A DNA stretch of 21,297 nt from Bacteroidota bacterium (GCA_013286985.1 JABDEQ010000046.1:1-21297), one strand, 5' to 3'; positions 7,732 to 15,294 are shown, counted from the stretch's first letter. Program-made: numbers and translations. Notes: a model not told the origin generated them from the letters alone.

Positions 7732-8217
7732 CTACCTTAATCTTTCATAAGTAATGAACGAATACGGCAAAGAATTTTTTTCATCGGGTTGATAATCTTC
7801 ACGATAAATTTCTTTCCATTCGTTTTCAGCAATTTGAGGGAAAAGACTATCGCCTTCAAATTCTTTATGTACCAGTGTAAGATATATCGTATCAGTTAAA
7901 TGCATCGATTGTTTATAAATTTCGGCGCCGCCTACTATAAATACCTCTTCTTCGTTTGCACATAATGCTAAAGCAGCCTCTATTGAGCTCACAACTTCGC
8001 AACCTTCAATAGTAATATCCTGACGGGTAATAATAATATTGCGGCGCTTAGGTAAAGGTTTTCCAACCGACTCGTAAGTTTTACGGCCCATTATTACCGT
8101 GTGCCCCGTTGTAATATTTTTAAAGTGTTTTAAATCATTCGGCAAATACCAAAGCAATTTATTGTCTTTACCAATTACGTGATTTTCTGAAATGGCTACT
8201 ACTATTGATACTATCAT
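7732..8217 (-). CDS. folA: Dihydrofolate reductase
   Basis: 161 residues from the chosen start. It reduces dihydrofolate to tetrahydrofolate with NADPH, regenerating the cofactor oxidised by thymidylate synthase. Motifs: IVVAISENHVIGKDN (4-18), WYLPNDLKHFK (23-33) with the catalytic acid Asp28, the NADPH-binding stretch VIMGRKTYESVGKPLPKR (41-58), and IVGGAEIYKQ near residue 100. The reading frame opens 12 codons earlier (8253), but that would overlap the doc gene and add residues absent from the family, so the Met at 8217 is preferred; it starts five bases after the doc stop. It is the last gene of the thyA / antitoxin / doc / folA run. Confidence 0.95.
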   Translation of the reverse strand: MIVSIVVAISENHVIGKDNKLLWYLPNDLKHFKNITTGHTVIMGRKTYESVGKPLPKRRNIIITRQDITIEGCEVVSSIEAALALCANEEEVFIVGGAEIYKQSMHLTDTIYLTLVHKEFEGDSLFPQIAENEWKEIYREDYQPDEKNSLPYSFITYERLR

Positions 8218-8222
8218 TTTGT

Positions 8223-8600
8223 TTATTGCTTCTCTGTTTTCAATGTGAGCCAATGTTTTATTTCGTCAAATCTCATATCGCCTTTGCTGGCATTTATAAC
8301 CATTTCGTATTTTTCTTCCATTGTAGCTTTGAGAATTATGCCGTCTTCCATCAAAACTAATTGCATTAGAACGTAGGCCGTTCGTTTGTTTCCGTCGATA
8401 AAAGGATGGTTGATAATGATACTTTCAAATAGAGCAGCAGCTTTATCAATCGGGTCCGGATATAAATCTACAGAATCAAAAGTGGCGTATGGACGATTTA
8501 ACGCTGCTTCTAATCCTCCCTGATCTCTTATGCCTTTACCACCACCAAATTTGTCAATTAAAATATTATGGATATAGTTAACTGTTTGTATGTCGATCAT
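8223..8600 (-). CDS. doc: Doc-type (Fic superfamily) toxin
   Basis: 125 residues, matching Doc (about 126). The core motif is HPFIDGNKRTA (65-75), the Doc form HxFx(D/N)GNKR with Lys72 where AMPylating Fic enzymes have Gly. In P1 Doc this variant makes the enzyme a kinase that phosphorylates EF-Tu and halts translation. The segment GIRDQGGLEAALNRP (23-37) is also typical of Doc-like proteins. The start overlaps the stop of the upstream small gene by four bases (ATGA), the usual antitoxin-toxin layout. It lies between thyA and folA on the same strand, five bases before folA. Toxicity and target are inferred from the family. Confidence 0.9.
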   Translation of the reverse strand: MIDIQTVNYIHNILIDKFGGGKGIRDQGGLEAALNRPYATFDSVDLYPDPIDKAAALFESIIINHPFIDGNKRTAYVLMQLVLMEDGIILKATMEEKYEMVINASKGDMRFDEIKHWLTLKTEKQ

Positions 8601-8785
8601 TGGGCCAGTTTTTCGAGCAATTCCTTGTCCTCAGCCAATATCTGTTTCAAGTGATTTGCCAACTTCACCTTTTCTGCGGGTTGCTGTTGCAGCTTTTTCA
8701 AGAAATCTAAAACATCAGCTAATACATTTTCTGGTACCTGCTCCAATACTTTTTGTATCTCCGTTTTTATATCAACAGTATTCAT
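8597..8785 (-). CDS. Putative antitoxin partner of Doc
   Basis: 62 residues, highly charged and predicted almost wholly helical, with heptad-like Leu/Val spacing (EIQKVLEQVPENVLADVLDF). It ends in ILAEDKELLEKLAQ, an ending I associate with small antitoxin-like proteins of Bacteroidota and Cyanobacteria placed before Doc, RelE or PIN toxins. It overlaps doc by four bases and begins 16 bases after the thyA stop. No Phd/YefM fold, AbrB strand pattern or helix-turn-helix is visible, so it may neutralise the toxin without acting as an autorepressor. Assignment rests mainly on size, overlap and position. Confidence 0.75.
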   Translation of the reverse strand: MNTVDIKTEIQKVLEQVPENVLADVLDFLKKLQQQPAEKVKLANHLKQILAEDKELLEKLAQ

Positions 8786-8801
8786 AAACCAAATTTACAA
8801 T

Positions 8802-9623
8802 TTATACCGCAACTTCAGCTTTAATATGCGGCCATGGATCGTAGTTTTCTAAAGTGAAATCTTCGAATTTAAACTGAAAGATATCTTTTACCTCGGGGTT
8901 AATCTTCATGGTTGGCAATGGACGCGGCTCACGACTCAATTGAAGTCTTGCCTGGTCAAGGTGGTTGTTGTAAAGGTGTGCATCGCCAAACGTATGGATA
9001 AAGTCGCCATAGTCAAGGTCGCATACCTGTGCCATCATCATAGTGAGCAAGGCATAGGACGCTATATTGAATGGCACACCTAAAAATATATCAGCACTGC
9101 GCTGATAAAGCTGGCAGGATAGTTTTCCTTTAGTTTCGCCTTTCGCAGCATTGGCAGGTTCAACATAAAACTGAAACAAACTGTGGCAGGGCGGAAGAGC
9201 CATCTGGTTAACATCGGCAACGTTCCACGCCGAAACGATCATTCTGCGCGAATCAGGATTGTTTTTGATTTGATTTACTACCTGCGTTATCTGATCAATA
9301 TGGCTGCCGTCTGGTTTTGGCCACGAACGCCATTGATATCCATACACAGGGCCCAGGTTTCCCTCTGCATCGGCCCATTCGTCCCAAATACGTACACCGT
9401 TATCTTTTAAATATTTGATATTGGTATCGCCGCTTAAAAACCATATCAGCTCATGTATAATTGATTTTAGGTGAAGTTTTTTTGTGGTCACCATCGGGAA
9501 GCCGTCCTGCAGATTAAATCGCATCTGGTAGCCAAATACACTCAGCGTGCCCGTTCCGGTGCGGTCATGTTTTTGAGCGCCGGTTTCCATTACATGGCTC
9601 ATCAGGTCGAGATATTGTTTCAT
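8802..9623 (-). CDS. thyA: Thymidylate synthase
   Basis: 273 residues; makes dTMP from dUMP using methylene-tetrahydrofolate and releases dihydrofolate, which FolA in the same operon recycles. Motifs: [12 protein letters not shown] (20-31), the folate- and dUMP-binding stretch [12 protein letters not shown] (143-154) with catalytic Cys146 at the same number as in E. coli, [16 protein letters not shown], and the C-terminal AEVAV. It is nine residues longer than the 264-residue E. coli enzyme, explained by an Ala/Lys/Gly-rich insertion at about 155-166 between FYVEP and KLSCQLYQR. It is the first gene of the run ending in folA. Confidence 0.97.
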   Translation of the reverse strand: MKQYLDLMSHVMETGAQKHDRTGTGTLSVFGYQMRFNLQDGFPMVTTKKLHLKSIIHELIWFLSGDTNIKYLKDNGVRIWDEWADAEGNLGPVYGYQWRSWPKPDGSHIDQITQVVNQIKNNPDSRRMIVSAWNVADVNQMALPPCHSLFQFYVEPANAAKGETKGKLSCQLYQRSADIFLGVPFNIASYALLTMMMAQVCDLDYGDFIHTFGDAHLYNNHLDQARLQLSREPRPLPTMKINPEVKDIFQFKFEDFTLENYDPWPHIKAEVAV

Positions 9624-9750
9624 TTTTGGGAATTTAATAGGATTGAACCAGATTTGGTTGATTAAGTTACAGCAACCATTACTTTTGCCTGTTCAATCAG
9701 CAAAATAAATACAAATAAAAATAATAAGGGCCGGGTATCCTAAAGATGTG

Positions 9751-9787
9751 CAAAAATAGCAGGTTGTTAATCATTCTGAATCACAAA
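9751..9787 (-). promoter_or_regulatory. Candidate promoter for the thyA operon
   Basis: On the minus strand TATTTTTG (9758 to 9751) fits the -7 consensus TAnnTTTG. A TTTG lies upstream at 9787-9784, but the 25-base spacing is longer than the usual 19-21. The leader before thyA would be about 125 bases. Weak, consensus-only evidence. Confidence 0.3.
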
Positions 9788-9795
9788 GAACATAA

Positions 9796-9803
9796 TAACT
9801 TTG
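9796..9803 (+). promoter_or_regulatory. Candidate -7 box of an ispE promoter
   Basis: TAACTTTG on the plus strand fits TAnnTTTG exactly. No good TTTG is present at the expected -33 position. It faces away from the thyA candidate promoter, so the 284-base gap would hold two divergent promoters, with a leader of about 95 bases before ispE. Confidence 0.3.
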
Positions 9804-9907
9804 CGACAAGAATACTGTTTGTGAAAATGCAACACCAGGCAGGGGAGATAATCAGTTTAACTTATTCAACCATTCACATAATCAACTCAGTCAACTAAAT
9901 CTAACAA

Positions 9908-10717
9908 ATGCTCCTGTTCCCAAACGCAAAAATTAATATCGGCTTAAATGTACTCAATCGCAGAGCTGACGGTTATCATAATCTCGAAACGGTTTTTTAC
10001 CCCATAAAGATAAATGATGTGCTGGAAGTAGTTGAGGCTGATGAGTTGAGTTTCGAATCGTCGGGCTTAGAGATACCGGGCAGGATAGAAGACAATCTTT
10101 GTATAAAGGGATATCATTTACTGAAAAAAGATTTTGATTTGCCGGCGGTAAAAATTCATCTGCATAAACATATTCCTATAGGAGCTGGGCTTGGAGGAGG
10201 CTCTGCCGATGCTGGTTTTTTTATCCGGCTTATGAATCAAAAGTTTAATTTGGGATTATCTGATGATGCAATGATGAATTACGCCAGGAAGCTTGGAGCT
10301 GATTGCGCTTTCTTTATTAAAAACAAGCCTGTATTTGCATTTGATAAAGGAGATGAGTTTGAACCGGTGAAATTGGATCTGTCTGCTTACCAAATTGTAC
10401 TTGTTATGCCGCCGGTTCACGTTTCAACGGCCGAAGCTTACAGCGGCGTTAAACCGGTAGAGGTGAAGCATTCATTAATGGAGTTAATTGAACTCCCCAT
10501 TAAGGAATGGAAGAGCAATATCAAAAATGATTTTGAGGTATCCATATTTAAAAATCACCCTGAGATACGAGGGGTAAAAGCGGCGCTTTATGAAGCAGGT
10601 GCCATTTACGCCAGCATGAGCGGGAGCGGGGCATCCGTATTCGGTATATTTGATAAACTGCCAGCTTTGGGTGAGCTTGAAAAAACGAATCAAGTGTTTG
10701 TGGATTTGCAAATGTAG
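9908..10717 (+). CDS. ispE: 4-diphosphocytidyl-2-C-methyl-D-erythritol kinase
   Basis: 269 residues of the GHMP kinase family. It phosphorylates CDP-methylerythritol in the MEP route to isoprenoid precursors. Motifs: N-terminal NAKINIGLNVL with Lys8 (6-16), DGYHNLETVF (21-30), the ATP-binding loop PIGAGLGGGSADA (90-102), GADCAFFI with the likely catalytic Asp132, and the C-terminal GHMP motif SMSGSGASVFGIF (236-248). It stands alone on the plus strand, divergent from thyA and convergent with the LapA-like gene, with only 32 bases to the latter's stop. Confidence 0.95.
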   Translation: MLLFPNAKINIGLNVLNRRADGYHNLETVFYPIKINDVLEVVEADELSFESSGLEIPGRIEDNLCIKGYHLLKKDFDLPAVKIHLHKHIPIGAGLGGGSADAGFFIRLMNQKFNLGLSDDAMMNYARKLGADCAFFIKNKPVFAFDKGDEFEPVKLDLSAYQIVLVMPPVHVSTAEAYSGVKPVEVKHSLMELIELPIKEWKSNIKNDFEVSIFKNHPEIRGVKAALYEAGAIYASMSGSGASVFGIFDKLPALGELEKTNQVFVDLQM

Positions 10718-10749
10718 CTTTCAAAAACCCATTCCATAGTTCCTCTTTT

Positions 10750-11028
10750 TTAGTTGATATAATCCCTGTCTTCATCACTTAGTGTATCTGGACTCCTTCG
10801 GTTGAATTCGTCGTCTGTGTAATCTTCACTTAGTCGTTTTACTCTATTGGGTCGTCCGGCCAGTATGCCAAGTATAAACGCGATAGCTGCGATTATACCA
10901 AGCATGACCAGCTTTGATATCACAAAAGTAGCCCATAAAAATTCAAAGGTTACACGCCCGGTATTTTGCATCAGTATTATGGTAAGAAAAACGGCAATGA
11001 CGATAATGACAATTGTTTTTATACGCAT
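10750..11028 (-). CDS. LapA-domain (DUF1049-like) small membrane protein
   Basis: 92 residues with two hydrophobic helices (about 4-22 and 38-58) joined by NTGRVTFEFLWATFVISK. This is the layout of LapA/DUF1049 proteins, where an 'N...V...FL' turn precedes the second helix. E. coli LapA works with LapB in controlling LPS synthesis through LpxC and FtsH, but most short family members are uncharacterised and no lapB is adjacent. The C-terminal third is cytosolic, acidic and basic by turns, and ends DRDYIN. It is a single gene with a long AT-rich stretch upstream. Confidence 0.7.
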   Translation of the reverse strand: MRIKTIVIIVIAVFLTIILMQNTGRVTFEFLWATFVISKLVMLGIIAAIAFILGILAGRPNRVKRLSEDYTDDEFNRRSPDTLSDEDRDYIN

Positions 11029-11756
11029 GAGGTTTGTGTTTTAACATTTGATACAATATCCGGTTTTTTAACATGGAATAAAAATCCTAAAAATCAGACA
11101 TTTATTCTTTATTGAAAAACAGAAGTAAGGGTATTTAGAAATCCTCATTTTGTAAGAAGTTTTATAAACGGATTCGGTTGCATATCCAGTGGCTTTATTT
11201 TCATGCCGAATAAATTAACCTTTGAATATGGCGTATGTTTCTGTGAACCCTAATCTGTAAAACACGTAGGACACTTGCAAATGGTTTCATTCTAGAAACA
11301 CCTTACAGTTCGGTGAAATATATTGAATAGTGGAAAAGGCTATAGCAACGAAAAATAATTGCCCAAGATTAAATATTGTATATAGATTATTTGTTTTTAT
11401 AAAATGATTAAAACATAATTTAAATACACTTAGTGCTATTTTTTCATTAAAATTCTCATTGCAAATTTTTTAATTATATAATAGATGTAATTACACTGAT
11501 TAATAGTTAATTAAATATTTAATTATGCCTTTAATTGTACAAGTGCTAAAAGTATTGGCATTTTGAAAATTATATTTTTTTTCACTTATTAATTTATAGT
11601 TTATATAGAGTTTGTATATATCAGATTTATAATACTATATGTTTTATATAAATACATGGAATTGCCTTTTATTTTAATAAAAAATGTATTTTTTATGATG
11701 AATTGTAAGTGAATTATGGAAAATTTTTGATTTGAAAGGGGGTACACTTAGCCTTT

Positions 11757-11863
11757 AATTAAAATGGCCGCTAAATCGATGATATTTGTCGGGACTGACA
11801 AATACATTTCACCTAAGCTAAATGAGTTTATAGAGCCTTAAAATGCGAAATTAAATGGCCGCT
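11757..11863. repeat. Short direct repeat around AAATGGCCGCT
   Basis: AAATGGCCGCT occurs at 11762-11772 and again at 11853-11863, each preceded by a similar A/T stretch (AATTAAAA and AAATTA). The two copies are 91 bases apart and bracket the TTTGTC inverted repeat. They could be a duplicated target site or leftovers of a small intergenic repeat. Confidence 0.5.
11783..11804. repeat. Perfect 8-bp inverted repeat TATTTGTC / GACAAATA
   Basis: TATTTGTC at 11783-11790 and GACAAATA at 11797-11804 are exact reverse complements around the six-base spacer GGGACT. It has no following T run, so it is not a typical terminator. It could be an operator, a recombination site or part of a dispersed intergenic repeat. 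Confidence 0.55.
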
Positions 11864-11868
11864 GCCTA

Positions 11869-11886
11869 TCCCCTACCGGAGGGGGA
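11869..11886. repeat. GC-rich near-palindrome TCCCCTACCGGAGGGGGA
   Basis: An 18-base near-perfect palindrome (one T-G pair and one A-A mismatch) in otherwise AT-rich DNA, followed by AGTTAGGG. It resembles the CCCCT(N)AGGGG intergenic elements scattered through many Bacteroidota genomes, a comparison from memory. It lies about 90 bases past the eamA stop and could also fold as a transcript-end hairpin, though no T tract follows on either strand. Confidence 0.45.
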
Positions 11887-11972
11887 AGTTAGGGAAATGG
11901 TGTGAAAATGCAGTAGATTGTTACTGAAATTAATTTAGAAATACTTTGGGTTCGTTACCCGCTACGCTGGCG

Positions 11973-12878
11973 TTATTGCCTGTTTCTGCGTTTGCTTAGC
12001 TGCTTTTGGGTTACCGGATACAGCATTATTGTTGATAGTATTACGATAGCGCCAGCCCAGAAACCAGGAGTCATTTTATTTAAATCGCCAAAGAAAAAGA
12101 AGGCAATTATTATTCCGTAAACCGGCTCCAGGTTAGTGATAAGTGCAACCCTGAATGCCGAAAGTTCGCGCATTACATATACACCCATAACATAGGCAAC
12201 AGATGTGCAAATTGTACCCAGCAGCACGAGGTAAACGATATCAGCATGGGTTGGTATAATAGTTTTGTTAAACCCGTTGGTTAAAATGAGGAATATGGTA
12301 ATCCACAAAATAGCGCCGCTAAGTTCATAAAATGCGATAACAGGTGCCTTTAAATTTTTTACAAGTTTTGAATTAAATATTGCGAAAAGGCTTGCAAAAA
12401 GAGCGCTTGTTAATCCGAATATTATACCCTTAGTGTATCGGGTTTCAAATTTGAATATTAAAACAATTCCACAAATGATCAATATGCCGGATAGTATTTC
12501 GAGTTTTGAAATCCGTTTTTTGTTAATCAGCGGTTCTAAAATTGCCGTGAATAACGTCATGGAAGAAAGGCAAACCAGCGTTACTGCAACAGTTGATAAT
12601 TTGATGGAAGCGAAAAATAAAATCCAATGTCCGCCAACCAAAGCGCCATTAGCAACCAATTTAAAAAGGGACATTTTATTAACCCTGAAATCGGTTTTAC
12701 TAATAATGAAATAGGTGAATAATGATGCCGTAGCAATGAGTACACGATACCATACCAAACCTACAGCGGGTATAGAAATAAGCCGACCTAAAGTGCCTGT
12801 GAAGCCCCAAACCAAAACTGTACAATGCAACAAAACCAGGTTTTTGTTAATAGAAGAATGACCGCTGCTTTGGCCCAT
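11973..12878 (-). CDS. EamA/DMT-superfamily transporter
   Basis: 301 residues with about ten hydrophobic helices arranged as two EamA repeats (roughly 15-145 and 155-290), the standard form of drug/metabolite transporters. Typical features are FTGTLGRLISIPAVGLVWYR in the first repeat and LITNLEPVYGIIIAFFFFGD in the second, where a Pro-containing helix followed by 'GE/GD' is characteristic. Substrate cannot be predicted; relatives move amino acids, nucleosides or other metabolites out of the cell. Its ATG overlaps the stop of the upstream LptF/LptG-type gene by one base (TAATG), so it is the third gene of a coupled run. Confidence 0.9.
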   Translation of the reverse strand: MGQSSGHSSINKNLVLLHCTVLVWGFTGTLGRLISIPAVGLVWYRVLIATASLFTYFIISKTDFRVNKMSLFKLVANGALVGGHWILFFASIKLSTVAVTLVCLSSMTLFTAILEPLINKKRISKLEILSGILIICGIVLIFKFETRYTKGIIFGLTSALFASLFAIFNSKLVKNLKAPVIAFYELSGAILWITIFLILTNGFNKTIIPTHADIVYLVLLGTICTSVAYVMGVYVMRELSAFRVALITNLEPVYGIIIAFFFFGDLNKMTPGFWAGAIVILSTIMLYPVTQKQLSKRRNRQ

Positions 12879-13984
12879 TATTTAGGAGCTTTTAAGAGTA
12901 AATAATAACCAACCAAACCAAATATTCCATTGGGGACGCATACAGCTATAATAGGAGGAAGGCTACCCTTTATTGCGAAAACAAAGGCAAACCGGTCGAC
13001 AACGATATAGGTAAAGCAAAGAAAAATCCCTATCCCGAGCGGCAGCCCAATACCACCGCGAACCTTTCGGGATGATATAGAGACACCTATCATGGTGAGT
13101 ACATAGGAGGATAGCGGATAAATAAAACGTTGGTATTTGACGTATTCCATTTCCTTTAAAGCACCTGTCCCCCGTATTTTTTCTTTTTCAATATTCCTGC
13201 TCAGCTCACTTGTCGACATAGCTGTATAAGCATTGTCAAATACAATAAAGTCAGTTGGGCGCATATCCAAAACGGTATCCTTCGTTTTACCCTTGCTGTC
13301 GTACCATGTTTCTTTTAAGCCATTGATAGATTTTACTGTGTAATTTCTAAAAGTCCAAACCCGTTTTACAGAATCGAAAGAAATGGAATTGGCATATAAT
13401 TTTTCTTTAAGCTGATCGCCATCAAATTTTTCCATTATAAACTGATAACCCGTATGAATGGTATTATCGTACGATTGCATGTAAACAAAGGTGTGTTTAT
13501 CTAACTGTATGTGTACCTCACTTTTTGTTGGATCATCGCCGTTAAACTGATGTGAGTTTTCAAAAGTGATTTTTAGCCTGTTAGTAAAGGGGATGAGATA
13601 GATATTGGCGAAAAATGAAACAACAAATATTAATGTTGCACAAACAAAATAGGGCCTTAAAAACCTATTGAAACTGGCTTTTCCGCTTAAAATAGGGACT
13701 ATTTCAGTTTGATTGGCCATTTTAGCCGTAAAAAATATTACCGCAAGGAAATTAATCAGCGGCGACAGCAAATTAAGATAAAATGGTATAAAGCCAGCGT
13801 AATACTGAAATGCTATTTCTTTAAATGTGGAATGGTTTTTTAAGAAATTATCCAGGTGCTCAGATATATCAAATACAACTGTTACAACGGTAAAAATGCC
13901 CAGGGTAAATACAAATGTACCAAGGTATTTTTTTATAATATACCAATCAATTACCTTTAAATATCTGTTTAAAATAGCTTTCAT
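12878..13984 (-). CDS. LptF/LptG-family LPS-export permease
   Basis: 368 residues of the YjgP/YjgQ family. These inner-membrane proteins form the LptB2FG ABC transporter that extracts lipopolysaccharide and sends it toward LptC. There are three N-terminal helices (about 23-43, 61-84, 112-134), a large periplasmic beta-jellyroll region (about 140-265), and three C-terminal helices (about 285-365). The opening motif LKVIDWYIIKKYLGTFVFTL and the LSPLINFLAVIFF segment are typical. The LptF/LptG choice is uncertain, and the partner permease and LptB are not in the window. It follows tgt with no intervening base and overlaps eamA by one, so all three are probably one transcript. Confidence 0.9.
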   Translation of the reverse strand: MKAILNRYLKVIDWYIIKKYLGTFVFTLGIFTVVTVVFDISEHLDNFLKNHSTFKEIAFQYYAGFIPFYLNLLSPLINFLAVIFFTAKMANQTEIVPILSGKASFNRFLRPYFVCATLIFVVSFFANIYLIPFTNRLKITFENSHQFNGDDPTKSEVHIQLDKHTFVYMQSYDNTIHTGYQFIMEKFDGDQLKEKLYANSISFDSVKRVWTFRNYTVKSINGLKETWYDSKGKTKDTVLDMRPTDFIVFDNAYTAMSTSELSRNIEKEKIRGTGALKEMEYVKYQRFIYPLSSYVLTMIGVSISSRKVRGGIGLPLGIGIFLCFTYIVVDRFAFVFAIKGSLPPIIAVCVPNGIFGLVGYYLLLKAPK

Positions 13985-15115
13985 TTATAGCCTTTGTCCT
14001 AAACGGTTAACCATTACTTTTTTCCAGTTATAAAATTCGCCTGCAATAATTTTTTCGCGCGCCTCTTTCACCAGCCATAAGTAAAAATGCAGATTATGTA
14101 AAGTAGCTATCTGTGCTCCCAGTATTTCGCCCGAATGTATCAGGTGACGTAAATATGCCTTCGAATAAACAGTGTCAGCAAACAATTCGCTATTTTCTTC
14201 AATGGGCGAGAAGTCATTTTTCCACTTTTCATTTTTAATATTAATAATACCGTCCTTGGTAAAAAGCATTCCATTGCGTGCGTTACGCGTTGGCATAACG
14301 CAATCAAACATATCAATTCCTAAAGCAATATTTTCCAATATATTAACCGGCGTTCCAACACCCATTAAATAACGCGGTTTTTGCTCTGGTAATATATTGC
14401 ATACCACTTCTGTCATGGCATACATTTCTTCGGCCGGTTCTCCTACTGATAATCCGCCTATAGCATTCCCCTCACGTTCGTATGAGGCAATAACCTCTGC
14501 CGATTTTATACGTAAATCTTTGTATACCGATCCCTGTACAATAGGAAATAACGTTTGGCTGTAACCGTATTTAGGTTCGGTATTGTCAAATCGGTCGCAG
14601 CAACGTTTCAGCCAGCGGTGAGTCATTTCTATCGACCTGCGGGCGTAACCATACTCGCATGGATAAGGGGTACATTCATCAAATGCCATAATGATATCAG
14701 CACCAATTGTCCGCTGAGTATCCATCACGTTTTCGGGTGTGAAAAGGTGCTTTGATCCGTCAATATGCGAACGGAAAGTAACCCCTTCTTCCTTAATTTT
14801 CCGCACCTCGGTTAGTGAATAAACCTGGTAACCTCCGCTATCGGTTAAAATTGGACCCTCCCATCCGTTAAATCGATGTAACCCTCCGGCACTTTCTAAC
14901 GTATTTAACCCGGGCCTTAAATATAAATGGTAGGTATTGCCCAATATGATCTGGGCTTTTATATCATTTTTAAGTTCATGCTGGTGTACGGCCTTTACAG
15001 TGCCGGCTGTACCAACGGGCATAAAAATAGGGGTTTGTATGGTGCCGTGGTCTGTAACGACCTCGCCCGCACGCGCTTTTGAATGCGGGTCTTTAGCTGT
15101 TAAGTTAAATTTCAT
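13985..15115 (-). CDS. tgt: tRNA-guanine (queuine) transglycosylase, zinc-cysteine-less variant
   Basis: 376 residues, normal length. It swaps guanine-34 in GUN-anticodon tRNAs for preQ1, toward queuosine. Active-site features: Asp92 in LTDSGGYQV (90-98), FDECTPYP with Asp146 and Cys148, GGLSVGEP (220-227) and the nucleophile Asp271 in FDCVMPTRNARNG (270-282). The classical zinc site CxCxxC, which precedes the YSKAYLRHL segment (317-325), is absent: the stretch reads NSELFADTV, and there is no Cys anywhere after Cys272. The fourth ligand, His340 in LHNLHFY, is kept. The gene abuts the LptF/LptG-type gene directly. Confidence 0.95.
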   Translation of the reverse strand: MKFNLTAKDPHSKARAGEVVTDHGTIQTPIFMPVGTAGTVKAVHQHELKNDIKAQIILGNTYHLYLRPGLNTLESAGGLHRFNGWEGPILTDSGGYQVYSLTEVRKIKEEGVTFRSHIDGSKHLFTPENVMDTQRTIGADIIMAFDECTPYPCEYGYARRSIEMTHRWLKRCCDRFDNTEPKYGYSQTLFPIVQGSVYKDLRIKSAEVIASYEREGNAIGGLSVGEPAEEMYAMTEVVCNILPEQKPRYLMGVGTPVNILENIALGIDMFDCVMPTRNARNGMLFTKDGIINIKNEKWKNDFSPIEENSELFADTVYSKAYLRHLIHSGEILGAQIATLHNLHFYLWLVKEAREKIIAGEFYNWKKVMVNRLGQRL

Positions 15116-15125
15116 TGTGAGGATG

Positions 15126-15133
15126 CAAAATTA
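15126..15133 (-). promoter_or_regulatory. Candidate -7 box of a tgt promoter
   Basis: On the minus strand TAATTTTG (15133 to 15126) fits TAnnTTTG. It ends ten bases before the tgt ATG, so a transcript from it would be almost leaderless. No clear TTTG -33 box is present. Consensus-only evidence. Confidence 0.25.
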
Positions 15134-15294
15134 ACATAATAGTTGTAAAGCCTTGTAAATGTTTATGAAGATTAAAGATTGTAATTATAAGGAGTGTGGC
15201 TGTTTTTAGCAGGGGTTTTAACTTATTATAACTTATTGCTGCAATTTCAACTAAATTCCACAAATTTGTAGGACTATTTAATTTAAACCAGAAT

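Larger units (their letters stand above)
11045..11972. other. 928-base gap without a supported gene; AT-rich
   Basis: No reading frame with a credible protein was found on either strand. The part from about 11390 to 11720 is strikingly poor in G and C, with long A/T runs. From 11757 to 11890 the base composition recovers and there are an inverted repeat, a GC-rich palindrome and a direct repeat (listed separately). The stretch may hold the promoter of the LapA-like gene, the 3' end of the tgt-lptF/G-eamA run, or a decayed insertion. Nothing seen decides between these. Confidence 0.6.

Noticed and set aside
8218..8253. Longer start for dihydrofolate reductase (12 extra codons)
   Set aside because: The extension overlaps doc and has no match to the family, which begins directly at MIVSIVVAISEN.
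10548..10778. Minus-strand frames opposite the 3' end of ispE
   Set aside because: They mirror ispE coding sequence and have no recognisable domain.
11525..11566. Tiny frame encoding MPLIVQVLKVLAF in the AT-rich gap
   Set aside because: Thirteen codons in AT-rich DNA, with no ribosome site, promoter or partner genes; easily due to chance.
11656..11712. Tiny frame encoding MELPFILIKNVFFMMNCK
   Set aside because: Resembles a short signalling peptide only superficially; no sensor, processing enzyme or conservation evidence nearby.
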